NCBI RefSeq assembly: GCF_012224145.1
Contig: NZ_CP041030.1
Location: forward strand, 1,612,001-1,676,000
Reading direction: 5' to 3'
Length of the DNA stretch: 64,000 nucleotides
From: Francisella sp. LA112445
GTDB taxonomy: Bacteria; Pseudomonadota; Gammaproteobacteria; Francisellales; Francisellaceae
A program made the translations under genes and the position numbers. Below, piece by piece: positions 8,804-17,712 of the stretch. Position 1 is the stretch's first letter. Each line of letters opens with the position of its first letter. The notes beneath the pieces are model-generated. The model saw only the letters and a program-made list of their open reading frames with translations. It was not told where the DNA came from and searched no databases.

Positions 8804-8838
8804 AATTAAACTTGCCAACTCAAACTCCCAATACAATT

Positions 8839-8867
8839 ATATTAGCAAATTCTAATTTAGAAATCAA
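8839..8867 (-). promoter_or_regulatory. Persulfide operon promoter (predicted)
   Basis: On the minus strand TTGATT (8862-8867) and TAATAT (8839-8844) are separated by 17 bases, a standard sigma-70 arrangement. Transcription would start near 8832, just before the ArsR coding region, leaving a short leader with GGGAG. The operator-like box at 8841-8856 lies inside the spacer and -10 element. The call rests on motif match and position only. Confidence 0.55.
8841..8856. promoter_or_regulatory. Operator-like box in the persulfide promoter
   Basis: ATTAG-CAAATT-CTAAT is an inverted repeat of 5+6+5 bases. It overlaps the -10 element and fills the promoter spacer, the expected place for a repressor. 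Two further boxes of the same form occur at 8463-8493 in the same operon. It is probably the site where the BigR-like protein represses its own synthesis; that link is inferred. Confidence 0.6.
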
Positions 8868-9020
8868 TGATATAGTTATTAATTTTTAACCTAATCTTTT
8901 AACATTTAGAAAATTTACTGAAGCAATATGATAAAAGTTAAAATACTACTATATGATATAATTTACAGCTAGAGATATAAATATGAACTTATCAAAAATA
9001 TATACTATGGAGGATAGATA

Positions 9021-9467
9021 ATGTTAGAAATAATTCAAATTACTGTTGCTGCCCTCTGTGGTATTGCAGTAGGGGTTGAAAGACAACATTATGGATCGTC
9101 TGCAGGAATTAGAACTTATGCTCTAGTTTGTGTTGGATCGTGTCTATTTGGAATCATCTCAACTCATGCAAGAGGTGGAGCATATTATGAAAGTGTTGTT
9201 GATCCTACTAGAATAGCTGCTCAAATTGTAACAGGAGTTGGGTTTATTGGTGGTGGTATTATCTTCAAAGACAGTAACCGTGTTAGAGGAATTACAACAG
9301 CCTCAACAGTATGGATTATGGCCTCAATTGGTTTAGCTATCGCTTTTGAAATGTTTTTACTGCCTATAGCAGCAACTATACTTTGTATTATTATTTTAAC
9401 TTCAAACAGATGGCCTTTTTTCAAAAAAATAGGTAATAAACATAAACACTATTCAGAAGACGAGTAA
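9021..9467 (+). CDS. MgtC/SapB-family membrane protein (short form)
   Basis: A 148-residue membrane protein with the MgtC N-terminal domain: AALCGIAVGVERQ, GIRTYALVCVGSCLF, the central RIAAQIVTGVGFIGGGIIFK and VRGITTASTVWIMASIGLA. MgtC proteins help bacteria survive in phagosomes and low magnesium, partly by acting on ATP synthase or phosphate uptake. This copy stops after four to five helices and lacks the C-terminal ACT-like domain of Salmonella MgtC, so it belongs to the short YhiD/SapB-like forms. GGAGGATAG gives a strong ribosome site. It is divergent from the persulfide operon. Confidence 0.85.
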   Translation: MLEIIQITVAALCGIAVGVERQHYGSSAGIRTYALVCVGSCLFGIISTHARGGAYYESVVDPTRIAAQIVTGVGFIGGGIIFKDSNRVRGITTASTVWIMASIGLAIAFEMFLLPIAATILCIIILTSNRWPFFKKIGNKHKHYSEDE

Positions 9468-9501
9468 TAGAACTAGACTATATATCAAGCTGATAGAAAG
9501 A

Positions 9502-10011
9502 TTAAAAAACCTCTCCAAACTCTTTTGCATAATAAACTGTTTGACCCTTTAAAGGCTCTAGCTTATTAGTTAAATCTAAAACCATAAAGACATCACTAGG
9601 GACATCATATTGGCATTTTATCCTATACTCGCTTGTTGACTTAAAACCAAAGCGAGGATAATAGCTTGGATGACCTAAAACAAATATAGCATCAATATTA
9701 TTTTTCTTAGCTTCTTTTATAACAGCTTCAACAAGCTTTGTGCCTATTCCTTGATTTTGATACTCTGGAGCCACGCTCATTGGAGCTAAGCCAAATATGC
9801 TTATATTACTAGCTTTTACCTCCATTTTAGAGAGGACTATCTGACCTACTATAGTCTTATCTACTTCAGCAACTAATGAAATTAGACTTTGATGATCAGT
9901 ATGCAATAACCTAACTAATTTCTCTTCATCATCAGTCTCAAATGATGATGCAATAAGCTGATAAACAGATTCTTGATCTTTTAGTTGTTCATAACGAATA
10001 TTTATATGCAT
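9502..10011 (-). CDS. GNAT-family N-acetyltransferase (YhbS-like)
   Basis: A 169-residue acetyltransferase. The acetyl-CoA loop is visible as YQNQGIGTKLVEAVIKEA, preceded by the beta strand IFGLAPMSVAPE and followed by FVLGHPSYYPRFGF, which is typical of the YhbS branch. Its substrate cannot be read from the sequence. It starts four bases after the hypothetical zinc-finger-like gene on the same strand and is probably co-transcribed with it. Confidence 0.82.
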   Translation of the reverse strand: MHINIRYEQLKDQESVYQLIASSFETDDEEKLVRLLHTDHQSLISLVAEVDKTIVGQIVLSKMEVKASNISIFGLAPMSVAPEYQNQGIGTKLVEAVIKEAKKNNIDAIFVLGHPSYYPRFGFKSTSEYRIKCQYDVPSDVFMVLDLTNKLEPLKGQTVYYAKEFGEVF

Positions 10012-10014
10012 AAA

Positions 10015-10734
10015 TTAATCCTTTATAACCAAATCTCTAGTTGAACGTATTTCAATATTTAAAAACTTATCAGTCTTTTTGATTCTTCCAAAAACTGCAA
10101 ACTTAGCTCTTTTACTTTTATCAAAATCTAAATATTTCACTTGGTTTGGCACTATAAATATTGAAAATCTTGAATCTTGATCAAGTTTAAAAAGGAGTTT
10201 TTTGCTATCTCCTATATCTGAAGCTGTAATTCCTGCTATCCCATAGATAATACAATATTTATTATTAATACTCTGTATATCCATATCAGCTAGTTCCAAA
10301 CCATTTATAGTATAGATATCTTGCTTTGAGTATTCTCGAGTTCGATTTTCAACTAGTTGTTGTTTTTTAAAAGGCATCAGATTTAATTCATCTTGCTTTT
10401 TAAGTACACCATCATTTTCAACTTTTGTAAGAAGGTTTATGTATCTCTCAAGATTTTTATTAACAAGAAAGTTAAGCTTACTCATATCTTTTTTTGAGTC
10501 ACTTAAAACTAATTCTTTTATCTTATCGTTAGTTATTGGCCTACTAGTTCGAGGGCATAATTCATCATGCTTATCTTCACCTTTAACAAATTCAAAATAT
10601 GAATCTTGATTTGCCTTACGTATAAGCTTTAATTTAGCTTTACCGCAATCGGGACAAAATATGTTACCAAAGTGTAGTTTACTACTATATTCGCTAGCTT
10701 TTATAAAACCTTTTTTATATCTGGCTACTTTCAC
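10015..10734 (-). CDS. Hypothetical protein with CoiA-like zinc-binding N-terminus
   Basis: A 239-residue protein I do not recognise by name. Residues 27-61 hold CPDCGK followed by KHDELC, a CxxC...HxxxC arrangement resembling the zinc module in front of CoiA-type nucleases. The middle is charged and helical, and the C-terminal third is beta-rich (YCIIYGIAGITA, FSIFIVPNQVKYL, FAVFGRI). No nuclease motif is evident, so a nucleic-acid role is only a suggestion. It shares a strand with the GNAT gene and is followed upstream by a paired-hairpin repeat. Confidence 0.6.
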   Translation of the reverse strand: MKVARYKKGFIKASEYSSKLHFGNIFCPDCGKAKLKLIRKANQDSYFEFVKGEDKHDELCPRTSRPITNDKIKELVLSDSKKDMSKLNFLVNKNLERYINLLTKVENDGVLKKQDELNLMPFKKQQLVENRTREYSKQDIYTINGLELADMDIQSINNKYCIIYGIAGITASDIGDSKKLLFKLDQDSRFSIFIVPNQVKYLDFDKSKRAKFAVFGRIKKTDKFLNIEIRSTRDLVIKD

Positions 10735-10757
10735 TATTATTTCCTTTAAATAATTTA

Positions 10758-10832
10758 GTCATCCTGAACTTGTTTCAGGATCTCATTAAAATTGATGCTC
10801 ATAGTGAGATGCTGAAATAAATTCAGCATGAC
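10758..10832. repeat. Paired-hairpin intergenic element, copy A
   Basis: A 75-bp element bounded by GTCAT and ATGAC. It contains two perfect 8-bp hairpins: ATCCTGAA/TTCAGGAT (10761-10781) and ATGCTGAA/TTCAGCAT (10809-10829). The two stems differ by one base pair that is compensated on both sides. It lies between trmB and the hypothetical zinc-finger-like gene, both on the minus strand, and may end trmB transcripts. Related elements occur at 52204-52272 and 63004-63083. Confidence 0.75.
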
Positions 10833-10877
10833 TGTTTATTTTATAAATTAATCATATTTATTTAATCTTTATTCATT

Positions 10878-11567
10878 CTAAACTTTTTTAAACAATATAT
10901 CTGATATTTGATGATCTAGGTTTTGACCTCTCTTTTCAAATTTAGTCAAAGGACGCCACTCTGGTCTTGGTGCAAACCCAGAATACATATTTTGATATTT
11001 GTCATCATTTTCAAGTAGCTCTAAAACATCTTCAGCATAAGGCAACCAATCACTAGCGTAATGAAATACTCCGCCAGTCTTAAGCTTCTTAGCAAAAAGA
11101 TCTATATTTGATTGATTAACTAATCTACGTTTATTATGTTTTTTCTTATGCCATGGATCAGGAAAATATACTTGCACACCAGATAAAGACTCATCAACAA
11201 TCATATTCTCTAAAATCTCAACTGCATCATGACTCATTATCAAAAGATTTGATATATTTTGATGCTCTATCTCATATAGGATATTTCCAACACCTGCTTT
11301 GTGTACTTCTATGCCAAGGTAGTTCTTATCTGGATTTTCTAATGCCATTTGGATCAATGACCCACCCATACCAAAACCAATTTCTAAAACTACAGGATTA
11401 GCATTAGAAAATATTTCTGAAAAATCTATTTGTCTATTTTGATCATAGCTAATCATATATTTCTCAGCATAACTTTCAAGCGCTTGCTGTTGCTTCTTTG
11501 TTACCCTACCAGCTCTTTGTACATAACTTTTTACTTGACGTAAATTTTCTTTAGATTTATCACACAT
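10878..11567 (-). CDS. trmB: tRNA (guanine-N7-)-methyltransferase TrmB
   Basis: A Rossmann-fold methyltransferase of 229 residues. It shows the SAM motif [17 protein letters not shown], the [10 protein letters not shown] segment and the family signature [18 protein letters not shown]. TrmB adds N7-methyl to G46 in the tRNA variable loop. The protein has the normal length, and the C-terminal TKFEKRGQ segment is as expected. It is divergent from the LysE-type gene. Confidence 0.95.
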   Translation of the reverse strand: MCDKSKENLRQVKSYVQRAGRVTKKQQQALESYAEKYMISYDQNRQIDFSEIFSNANPVVLEIGFGMGGSLIQMALENPDKNYLGIEVHKAGVGNILYEIEHQNISNLLIMSHDAVEILENMIVDESLSGVQVYFPDPWHKKKHNKRRLVNQSNIDLFAKKLKTGGVFHYASDWLPYAEDVLELLENDDKYQNMYSGFAPRPEWRPLTKFEKRGQNLDHQISDILFKKV

Positions 11568-11633
11568 TTTTCTAGATTTACAATTTTATTAGTACTATTC
11601 TATATCAACTATAATAAAAATAAGAGTATCTCG

Positions 11634-12272
11634 GTGTTAATATTTTTAACAATTCTTGCTTTACAGATTAGTTGCTTAGTACTTCCTGGACCAGATTTTT
11701 TTATAACTATTAGTAATTCTATCAAATTTGGCCAAAAACAAGGTATTTATACAGCTTGTGGTATAGCGTCAGGAATTCTTATAAATACATTTATTGTCTA
11801 TTGGTTTGGATCATTTTTGCTCTATAAAGAACCTATATTATTTAAATGTTTAATATTAGTTGGTGCTATATATCTAGCTTATCTAGCTTTTAATCTATAT
11901 AAAAGTATATTTACAAAGCAACAAGACTTAAACCCAAATGCTAGTGAACATATTAAAAATCTAAATGCTTTTGATACGCCTCCAAACTTTAAACTTTTTT
12001 TAAATGGCGCCTTTACTAATTTAGCTAATGCAAAAGTACTAGTTTTCTTTAGTTCAATGTTAAGTTTAGTTGATGGTTTATCTAGTTTTGGTAAAGTTAG
12101 TATTTGGATATGTATAGCTCTTACAACATTTATCTGGTTTTGTATCGTCGCTACTTTTTTTGGCAATAATAGGCTTAGACAGATCTTCTTTAGAAATATT
12201 AAAAAACTTGAGTTTATTTCAGCCGTATTTATAACCGTTTTTGTAATAATTATTCTGATTGAACTTTTCTAG
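11634..12272 (+). CDS. LysE/RhtB-family amino acid exporter
   Basis: A 212-residue membrane protein with about six helices. The N-terminal segment [38 protein letters not shown] is the hallmark of the LysE/RhtB family, and [16 protein letters not shown] in the middle is the second conserved block. The family exports amino acids such as threonine, homoserine, leucine or lysine; the substrate here is not evident. The start is a GTG. The 3' end overlaps nadK by four bases in convergent orientation. Confidence 0.85.
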   Translation: MLIFLTILALQISCLVLPGPDFFITISNSIKFGQKQGIYTACGIASGILINTFIVYWFGSFLLYKEPILFKCLILVGAIYLAYLAFNLYKSIFTKQQDLNPNASEHIKNLNAFDTPPNFKLFLNGAFTNLANAKVLVFFSSMLSLVDGLSSFGKVSIWICIALTTFIWFCIVATFFGNNRLRQIFFRNIKKLEFISAVFITVFVIIILIELF

Positions 12273-13156
12273 AATAAAACCTTACTCCAGCCTAATTTTT
12301 CTCTTAAAGTATCATAGTAGTTATAATCTTGTGTATGTAGAACTGTAACTTTCTTTTCAGCCTTTTTGATTGTTACTTTCTGGTGAGAACTAAGAATAGT
12401 ATCATGTCTACCATCTATACTTAAAACAGGTTCTGGATCATTATATTCTGTTATATAGATATCAATAATACTATCATCTGATATTACTAAAGGTCTACTA
12501 TTTAATGAATGCGAACATATCGGCACAAGGACTATACTATTTTGATTGGGATTTAAAATCGGACCACCTGCTGCCATAGCATGTGCTGTCGAACCTGTAG
12601 GTGTTGATACAATTAGTCCATCTCCACGCTGATCAAAAGCATATCTACCATCGATATAAACTTTTAAACCAAACATCAATCCTCTACTTGAAGTTATTGC
12701 TATCTCATTAAGCGCTATCGATGCCTCTAAAGGAACACGTAAATTATCATCGACTCGACATTTAAGCATACTTACATTAGAAACAGAAACTTGACCTTTT
12801 AGAATATTCAAAAGATCGTCTTTTAAAGTTCTATCATTTGGAGCTATAGTCGTCAAGAAACCTAGCTTACCTTTGTTGATTCCCATAACAGGTATATTAC
12901 TATACAATGCTAATACTCTAGCTGCTTTTAGGAAATTTCCATCGCCGCCGACAACAATTGCAACATCGCAATTAAGCGCTATTTCTTTTAAGCTAAGTGC
13001 TTCAAGATCTCTTAAATTAATATCTTCCGCAGTCTCTGTTTCTACAACTATTTGTAAACCTTTTTCAATAAGAAAGTTACATAGCATTTCAACAGTTCGA
13101 CTAACATCCTGCTTATAGTGCTTACCTATAATAGCTACTTTTTGATATTCAAACAT
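12269..13156 (-). CDS. nadK: NAD kinase
   Basis: A 295-residue NAD kinase that phosphorylates NAD to NADP with ATP. The catalytic GGDGN motif ([13 protein letters not shown]) is followed by [11 protein letters not shown], the NE motif in [11 protein letters not shown], and [22 protein letters not shown], all in the order known for bacterial NadK. Length and architecture are normal. It is convergent with the LysE-type exporter. Confidence 0.96.
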   Translation of the reverse strand: MFEYQKVAIIGKHYKQDVSRTVEMLCNFLIEKGLQIVVETETAEDINLRDLEALSLKEIALNCDVAIVVGGDGNFLKAARVLALYSNIPVMGINKGKLGFLTTIAPNDRTLKDDLLNILKGQVSVSNVSMLKCRVDDNLRVPLEASIALNEIAITSSRGLMFGLKVYIDGRYAFDQRGDGLIVSTPTGSTAHAMAAGGPILNPNQNSIVLVPICSHSLNSRPLVISDDSIIDIYITEYNDPEPVLSIDGRHDTILSSHQKVTIKKAEKKVTVLHTQDYNYYDTLREKLGWSKVLF

Positions 13157-13255
13157 TATCTTTAAAAAATTTTTTTATTAAAGCTAGTATAGCAAAAGAA
13201 AAATTTTTATTATGCTATTTAAGTATGTAATTAGAAACTTTATACAAAATTCAAA

Positions 13256-14638
13256 TTACTTTTCAGCGATCACTAAAGAAATTTTCTTTTTGATATTATT
13301 ATATTTATTCACAGTTTTTATATCTGTACATTCTTTATGTAATATACTAAATCCTGATGATTCTAAAGCTTGATAATTTTTATTATCACAATTGCCAAAT
13401 GCTATAAGTACCTTTTTACCCTTAGATATTAAATTATAATCTCTTAAAAAAGTTGGCTTACTTTTAGAAAATGAAGCTAAATAAAGTACCTGATAACCTC
13501 CAACATATAAAATTGGTGATTTATAATATTTACTCCAAAAAATATCTGCTTTATTAGCTATATCATTACCTGTGTTTTCTGAAATAATAGTACTATTAAA
13601 ATATTTAACTAAATTATACGATGCAAAAATAACAAACTGTAGCGTTACTAATATAACAATAAGCTTTTTAAAATTGATATTGCTTAACATTTTAAAATTA
13701 AATAATTTATAAACAGCGGGAATAAATAACGCCATTAAAGGTAATACCCAACCATCTGGCAGTTTTCCATAAAAACTTTGCAATATAGAAACAAAAACTA
13801 ATGGATATAGCCATAATGCTACCAACGGATGTTTAAGATTAGGTACAATCTTATTCCCACTAAAGCCAATCTTTTTTAATCTAAAGAATATTAAAAGTAT
13901 TATAATTGGCGCAGCTAAATATATAAAAGGGAGTATATTATAAAACTGGCCTATAAAAAATTTAGCAAATAAGCCATCGTGATGCGCGCTCTCAGATGAA
14001 TTAGTTTCCTTGACTATCCATAATATAGGAGTATAGTTTTGTTTAATTATACCTATTATAGCTGGTATTATAGCTATAAAAAATACAATTGCTGATGTAA
14101 TTAATTTAGATACATATTCTCTCTTAAAGAAAAAAAGAATATACAAAAACATTATCCCAGAAAGTAATAATATTTCAAACTTAGCATATACTCCTAACGC
14201 AGTAAATATCGCTAACATTATCCAATTTTTATAAAGATTCTTATCTAACACAAGAATAAAATAATATGATGCGATAACCCAAAAAGGTAAAAGTATCACA
14301 TTTTGATTATACATTATAAAATATTGTAATATGTAATACGCACTAAATGTCGAAATAACAGTTATAAAGGTAGCTTCTTCTTTTGAGAAAAATCTTTTAC
14401 AAATTTTATAAATATAAATCAAAGAAACTAGCACACATAAACCACTAGACAAAACATCTGCTAAGATAGCATTTCCAAAAGTTAGAAGTGATAAAACCTT
14501 CAAGATAAAAGCGCCTAGTCCAGGGTGTTTATCATACATAAAACTAAGAGAGTTTGACCAAGCTAGATTCTCAGCAACATTCCCAGCAATAGCATATTTA
14601 TTATAAAATAATGCTGTTAATCCAACCCATATAAACAA
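13256..14638 (-). CDS. GT-C (GT39/ArnT-like) glycosyltransferase, 5' end uncertain
   Basis: A polytopic membrane protein of at least 460 residues resembling PMT/ArnT-like transferases that use polyprenyl-phosphate sugars. The acceptor-site region NSLSFMYDKHPGLGAFILK matches the GT39 pattern of a histidine or lysine-rich loop after the first helix. The frame remains open upstream as far as a TAA at 14681-14683. Five codons further up, in the same frame, is an ATG at 14698 with GAGG eight bases before it. The body therefore either starts from a weak codon such as TTG 14638 or has acquired an early stop. The sugar and acceptor are unknown. Confidence 0.7.
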   Translation of the reverse strand: MFIWVGLTALFYNKYAIAGNVAENLAWSNSLSFMYDKHPGLGAFILKVLSLLTFGNAILADVLSSGLCVLVSLIYIYKICKRFFSKEEATFITVISTFSAYYILQYFIMYNQNVILLPFWVIASYYFILVLDKNLYKNWIMLAIFTALGVYAKFEILLLSGIMFLYILFFFKREYVSKLITSAIVFFIAIIPAIIGIIKQNYTPILWIVKETNSSESAHHDGLFAKFFIGQFYNILPFIYLAAPIIILLIFFRLKKIGFSGNKIVPNLKHPLVALWLYPLVFVSILQSFYGKLPDGWVLPLMALFIPAVYKLFNFKMLSNINFKKLIVILVTLQFVIFASYNLVKYFNSTIISENTGNDIANKADIFWSKYYKSPILYVGGYQVLYLASFSKSKPTFLRDYNLISKGKKVLIAFGNCDNKNYQALESSGFSILHKECTDIKTVNKYNNIKKKISLVIAEK

Positions 14639-14779
14639 GTATAAAAATAAATATATTATTAAATCTTTACTTATATTTTTTTAAAAAATAAATCCCATAA
14701 AATCAGCCTCAATATAATTAAACTGACTGATTATAATCTAAATTTATTATTTACAAGTAATTTTTCTAGCAAATATTTT

Positions 14780-15559
14780 CTATGATTTCAAACGAATACC
14801 TTTTTCTAATAAGTACCAGCAAAGATAATACAATAAGAATGTAAAGATAATAATTGCTGTAAATGCATAATATGGATTAACAGTCGAAACACCAATAAAT
14901 CCATATCTAACAAAATCAACTATATAAAATAATGGATTACATGAAGATATAAAGTGCCAAAAACCTGTAAGGTTATTTATATTATAGAAAACCCCTCCTA
15001 AGTAAATAAGAGGTGCTAATATAAATGTTGGGAATATCGTAGTATCATCAAACTTCTGCGAAAATATAGCATTTATTAGACCTCCAAGTGAAAACAATGC
15101 CCCACAGAATATAAACCCAGCTAACACTAAAAATACACTATGAATAGTACTAAAGCCATCTAATGCAAATGCTGCAATACTTACTAATATACCAACAATA
15201 ATACCTCTAAAAATTCCTCCTGAGATATAACCTAGAACTATTACATGGTTACTTACAGGAGAAACTAACAACTCTTCAATAGCCTTACTAAAACGTATCC
15301 CAAAGAAGGAGCTTACAACATTACCATACGAGTTTTGAATCACCGCCATAATAATAAGACCAGGTGTGATGTACTGCATATAAGTAATACCATCTCCCAT
15401 AGAACCAATACGCGATCCAACCACTTTACCAAATATCAAAAAATATAAAATGATAGTTATAACTGATGGTAATAATGTCTGTGGCCAAATTCTGAACATC
15501 CTTTTACATTCACGACTAAAGATCGTTACGTAAGTTATCCAATAATCTTTTAAATTCAT
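14780..15559 (-). CDS. yadH: ABC-2 type transporter permease (YadH-like)
   Basis: A 259-residue permease with six predicted helices. It follows E. coli YadH along its length: FRIWPQTLLPSVITIILYFLIFGKVVGSRIG, MQYITPGLIIMAVI, FSKAIEELLVSPV, and PTFILAPLIYLGGVFYNI. It pairs with the ATPase gene 8 bases upstream and forms a two-gene exporter. The transported substrate of YadGH is not established. Confidence 0.9.
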   Translation of the reverse strand: MNLKDYWITYVTIFSRECKRMFRIWPQTLLPSVITIILYFLIFGKVVGSRIGSMGDGITYMQYITPGLIIMAVIQNSYGNVVSSFFGIRFSKAIEELLVSPVSNHVIVLGYISGGIFRGIIVGILVSIAAFALDGFSTIHSVFLVLAGFIFCGALFSLGGLINAIFSQKFDDTTIFPTFILAPLIYLGGVFYNINNLTGFWHFISSCNPLFYIVDFVRYGFIGVSTVNPYYAFTAIIIFTFLLYYLCWYLLEKGIRLKS

Positions 15560-15567
15560 AAATTTAC

Positions 15568-16488
15568 CTATTTATTCCTTGCAACATCTATAAATAATTT
15601 TTCTAGTTTTGCTTCTTTAGTACGTACATCTAATACATCTAGATGATACTTATTTGTCAATTCTGAAAAAATCTCATTTAACACAACACCTTTTGAAACT
15701 TCTACTTCCAGCGTATACTCATCAACCAACTTTACATTACCAGAACTAAGCTTAATATCCACTAGGCATTTATCTTTTAAATCAAAGATATAAGTATGCT
15801 GATCTGCTGTTTTTAGGAAACTTTTCATATCTGTATTTACATGAACATCACCCTTATGGATAAGAGCAATACGATTACACATAGATTCAGCTTCTTCTAA
15901 GTAGTGTGTAGTCAAGATTACAGTCAAGCCTTCTTTATGAAACTCAGTAATCATTTCCCATAAAGAGTTTCTAAGCTCTACATCAACACCTGCAGTTGGT
16001 TCATCTAATATTAAAAGTTTTGGTTTATGTATCAAAGCTCTGACTACCATTAATCTTCTTTTCATCCCGCCTGATAAGAATCTTACCTGAGTATTTCTCT
16101 TATCATATAGATCAACTTTTCTAAGTAGCTCCTCTGCATAAGGTATAGCCTCTTTTCTAGAAATCCCAAAAAAGCCTGCCTGTGTAATTAAAATATCTAT
16201 AGGCTTTTCAAAGAGATTAAGGTTTACCTCCTGAGGCATAACCCCTAAGTGCTTTCTAGCATTTATAAAATCATTATCAATATCATGGCCAAATATTTTT
16301 ATCTGACCTGATGTTTTATTTACAAGAGAAGAGATCATCCCTAATGTTGTTGATTTGCCTGCTCCATTAGGACCTAAAAGAGCAAAAAAATCTCCCTTAT
16401 TTACATCTAAACTAATATCATTAACGGCTTTAAAGCCACCTTTGTAGATTTTAGTCAGATTTTTTATTTCTAACGCTTTTTCACTCAT
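15568..16488 (-). CDS. yadG: ABC transporter ATP-binding protein (YadG-like)
   Basis: A 306-residue ABC ATPase. Walker A is GPNGAGKST, the signature is LSGGMKRRL, and Walker B is LLILDEPTAGVD followed by a switch histidine in LTTHYLEEAE. The C-terminal 70 residues form an extra domain common in drug or lipid exporters of the CcmA/NatA type. It is directly followed by the YadH-like permease and should form the exporter with it. Confidence 0.93.
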   Translation of the reverse strand: MSEKALEIKNLTKIYKGGFKAVNDISLDVNKGDFFALLGPNGAGKSTTLGMISSLVNKTSGQIKIFGHDIDNDFINARKHLGVMPQEVNLNLFEKPIDILITQAGFFGISRKEAIPYAEELLRKVDLYDKRNTQVRFLSGGMKRRLMVVRALIHKPKLLILDEPTAGVDVELRNSLWEMITEFHKEGLTVILTTHYLEEAESMCNRIALIHKGDVHVNTDMKSFLKTADQHTYIFDLKDKCLVDIKLSSGNVKLVDEYTLEVEVSKGVVLNEIFSELTNKYHLDVLDVRTKEAKLEKLFIDVARNK

Positions 16489-16604
16489 ATGACTAAGATT
16501 TATTTTAACTATAAAATATGAGGACTATTATAGCATTATGGTTTTATAGTTTTATTGATTTTATAAATTAATTTTTGTTAAGGTCTTTAATAAAAATTAG
16601 TATT

Positions 16605-17378
16605 TTAGAAATATGTCTTTTTTATCATAAAGATAATACTTAAACCAACCACAACTATAAATATAGGTCTAACAAGCTTTGATCCTTTTAATATAACCAT
16701 TCTAGATCCTACAATACCACCAAAGAAACTTCCTATAGCCATTAAGAATCCAAATATATAATTCACATGTCCTGATAAAATAAATATAATAAGTGAAAAT
16801 ACATTACTCTTTAAATTTAATACTTTGGCATATCCAGAAGCTTGTAAGAATGTATAACCAAGAAAATACACAATTGCAATAATCCAAAAGTTACCTGTAC
16901 CTGGACCAAAAAAACCATCATATGCTCCCAACAAAAATCCAAATAATATAAAAAATGCCACTTCTGACATCTTTTTTTTGCCTTGATTGACCCCAAGGTT
17001 TTTATTTACAATACTAAAAATGAAAACAACTATTAAGAGTATTGGAACAAGTTTATTCATAAAATCATTATGAATCACAACAGCCAATATCGTACCCAAA
17101 GATGCACCAATAAAGCCAGCAATCAAACCTCGCAATACTGTTTTAAAATTTATCAAACCATTTTTATAATACTTAAAAGTTGCCATAGCTGTACCAATAC
17201 TAGCTTGAAGCTTATTTGTACCTAAAACCATTACAATTGGTAAACCAGTCATACTCAAAGCTGGAATACTTATAAGACCACCCCCTCCAGCAATAGCATC
17301 AATAAAACTAGCTAAAAAACCCATCAATATTATAAACGAGCATAATATAAAAAAATGGTTTGCAAAAAATTCCTGCAT
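16605..17378 (-). CDS. TauE/SafE-family membrane transporter (YfcA-like)
   Basis: A 257-residue membrane protein with the TauE/SafE pattern: DAIAGGGGLISIPAL near the N-terminus and GFLLGAYDGFFGPGTGNF in the second half, which is the YfcA-like branch. It is only distantly similar to the TauE protein of the persulfide operon in this window. It is followed upstream by a cupin gene four bases away on the same strand, so the two are likely co-transcribed. The substrate is unknown. Confidence 0.82.
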   Translation of the reverse strand: MQEFFANHFFILCSFIILMGFLASFIDAIAGGGGLISIPALSMTGLPIVMVLGTNKLQASIGTAMATFKYYKNGLINFKTVLRGLIAGFIGASLGTILAVVIHNDFMNKLVPILLIVVFIFSIVNKNLGVNQGKKKMSEVAFFILFGFLLGAYDGFFGPGTGNFWIIAIVYFLGYTFLQASGYAKVLNLKSNVFSLIIFILSGHVNYIFGFLMAIGSFFGGIVGSRMVILKGSKLVRPIFIVVVGLSIIFMIKKTYF

Positions 17379-17382
17379 ATAT

Positions 17383-17712
17383 TTATTTTCCTTTTAGATG
17401 TATAGCTAACCATATAGTTGGATTAGCAGTATAGGTGACCCAGTGTTTAGTATTTTTAGGAATTAATAGGTACTCGCCTTCATCAAGATTATATTCTTTA
17501 GTTTCTAGTTTTAGTTTTGTCTTACCTTTTAATACTAAAACCCATTCATCGTGATCTTGGATGTATGGTTTATTAGTATCTGTAACTTGCCCATAAGAAA
17601 TAATTTTCTCGATGCTGACATTTCTATGATTTAAAATATCTATGAAAACCTCATCGTTAGAAGACTTTGGAAAGATATCATAAATACTACTATGTAAACT
17701 ATTTTCACTCAT
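17383..17712 (-). CDS. Small cupin-domain protein
   Basis: A single-domain cupin of 109 residues. The core reads DEWVLVLKGKTKLKLETKEYNLDEGEYLLIPKNTKHWV, with the GEYLLIP turn and a histidine (KHW) typical of cupin motif 2. The first cupin motif has only part of the usual metal-binding set, so metal binding is uncertain. It is coupled to the YfcA-like transporter gene downstream. Function is not known. Confidence 0.75.
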   Translation of the reverse strand: MSENSLHSSIYDIFPKSSNDEVFIDILNHRNVSIEKIISYGQVTDTNKPYIQDHDEWVLVLKGKTKLKLETKEYNLDEGEYLLIPKNTKHWVTYTANPTIWLAIHLKGK

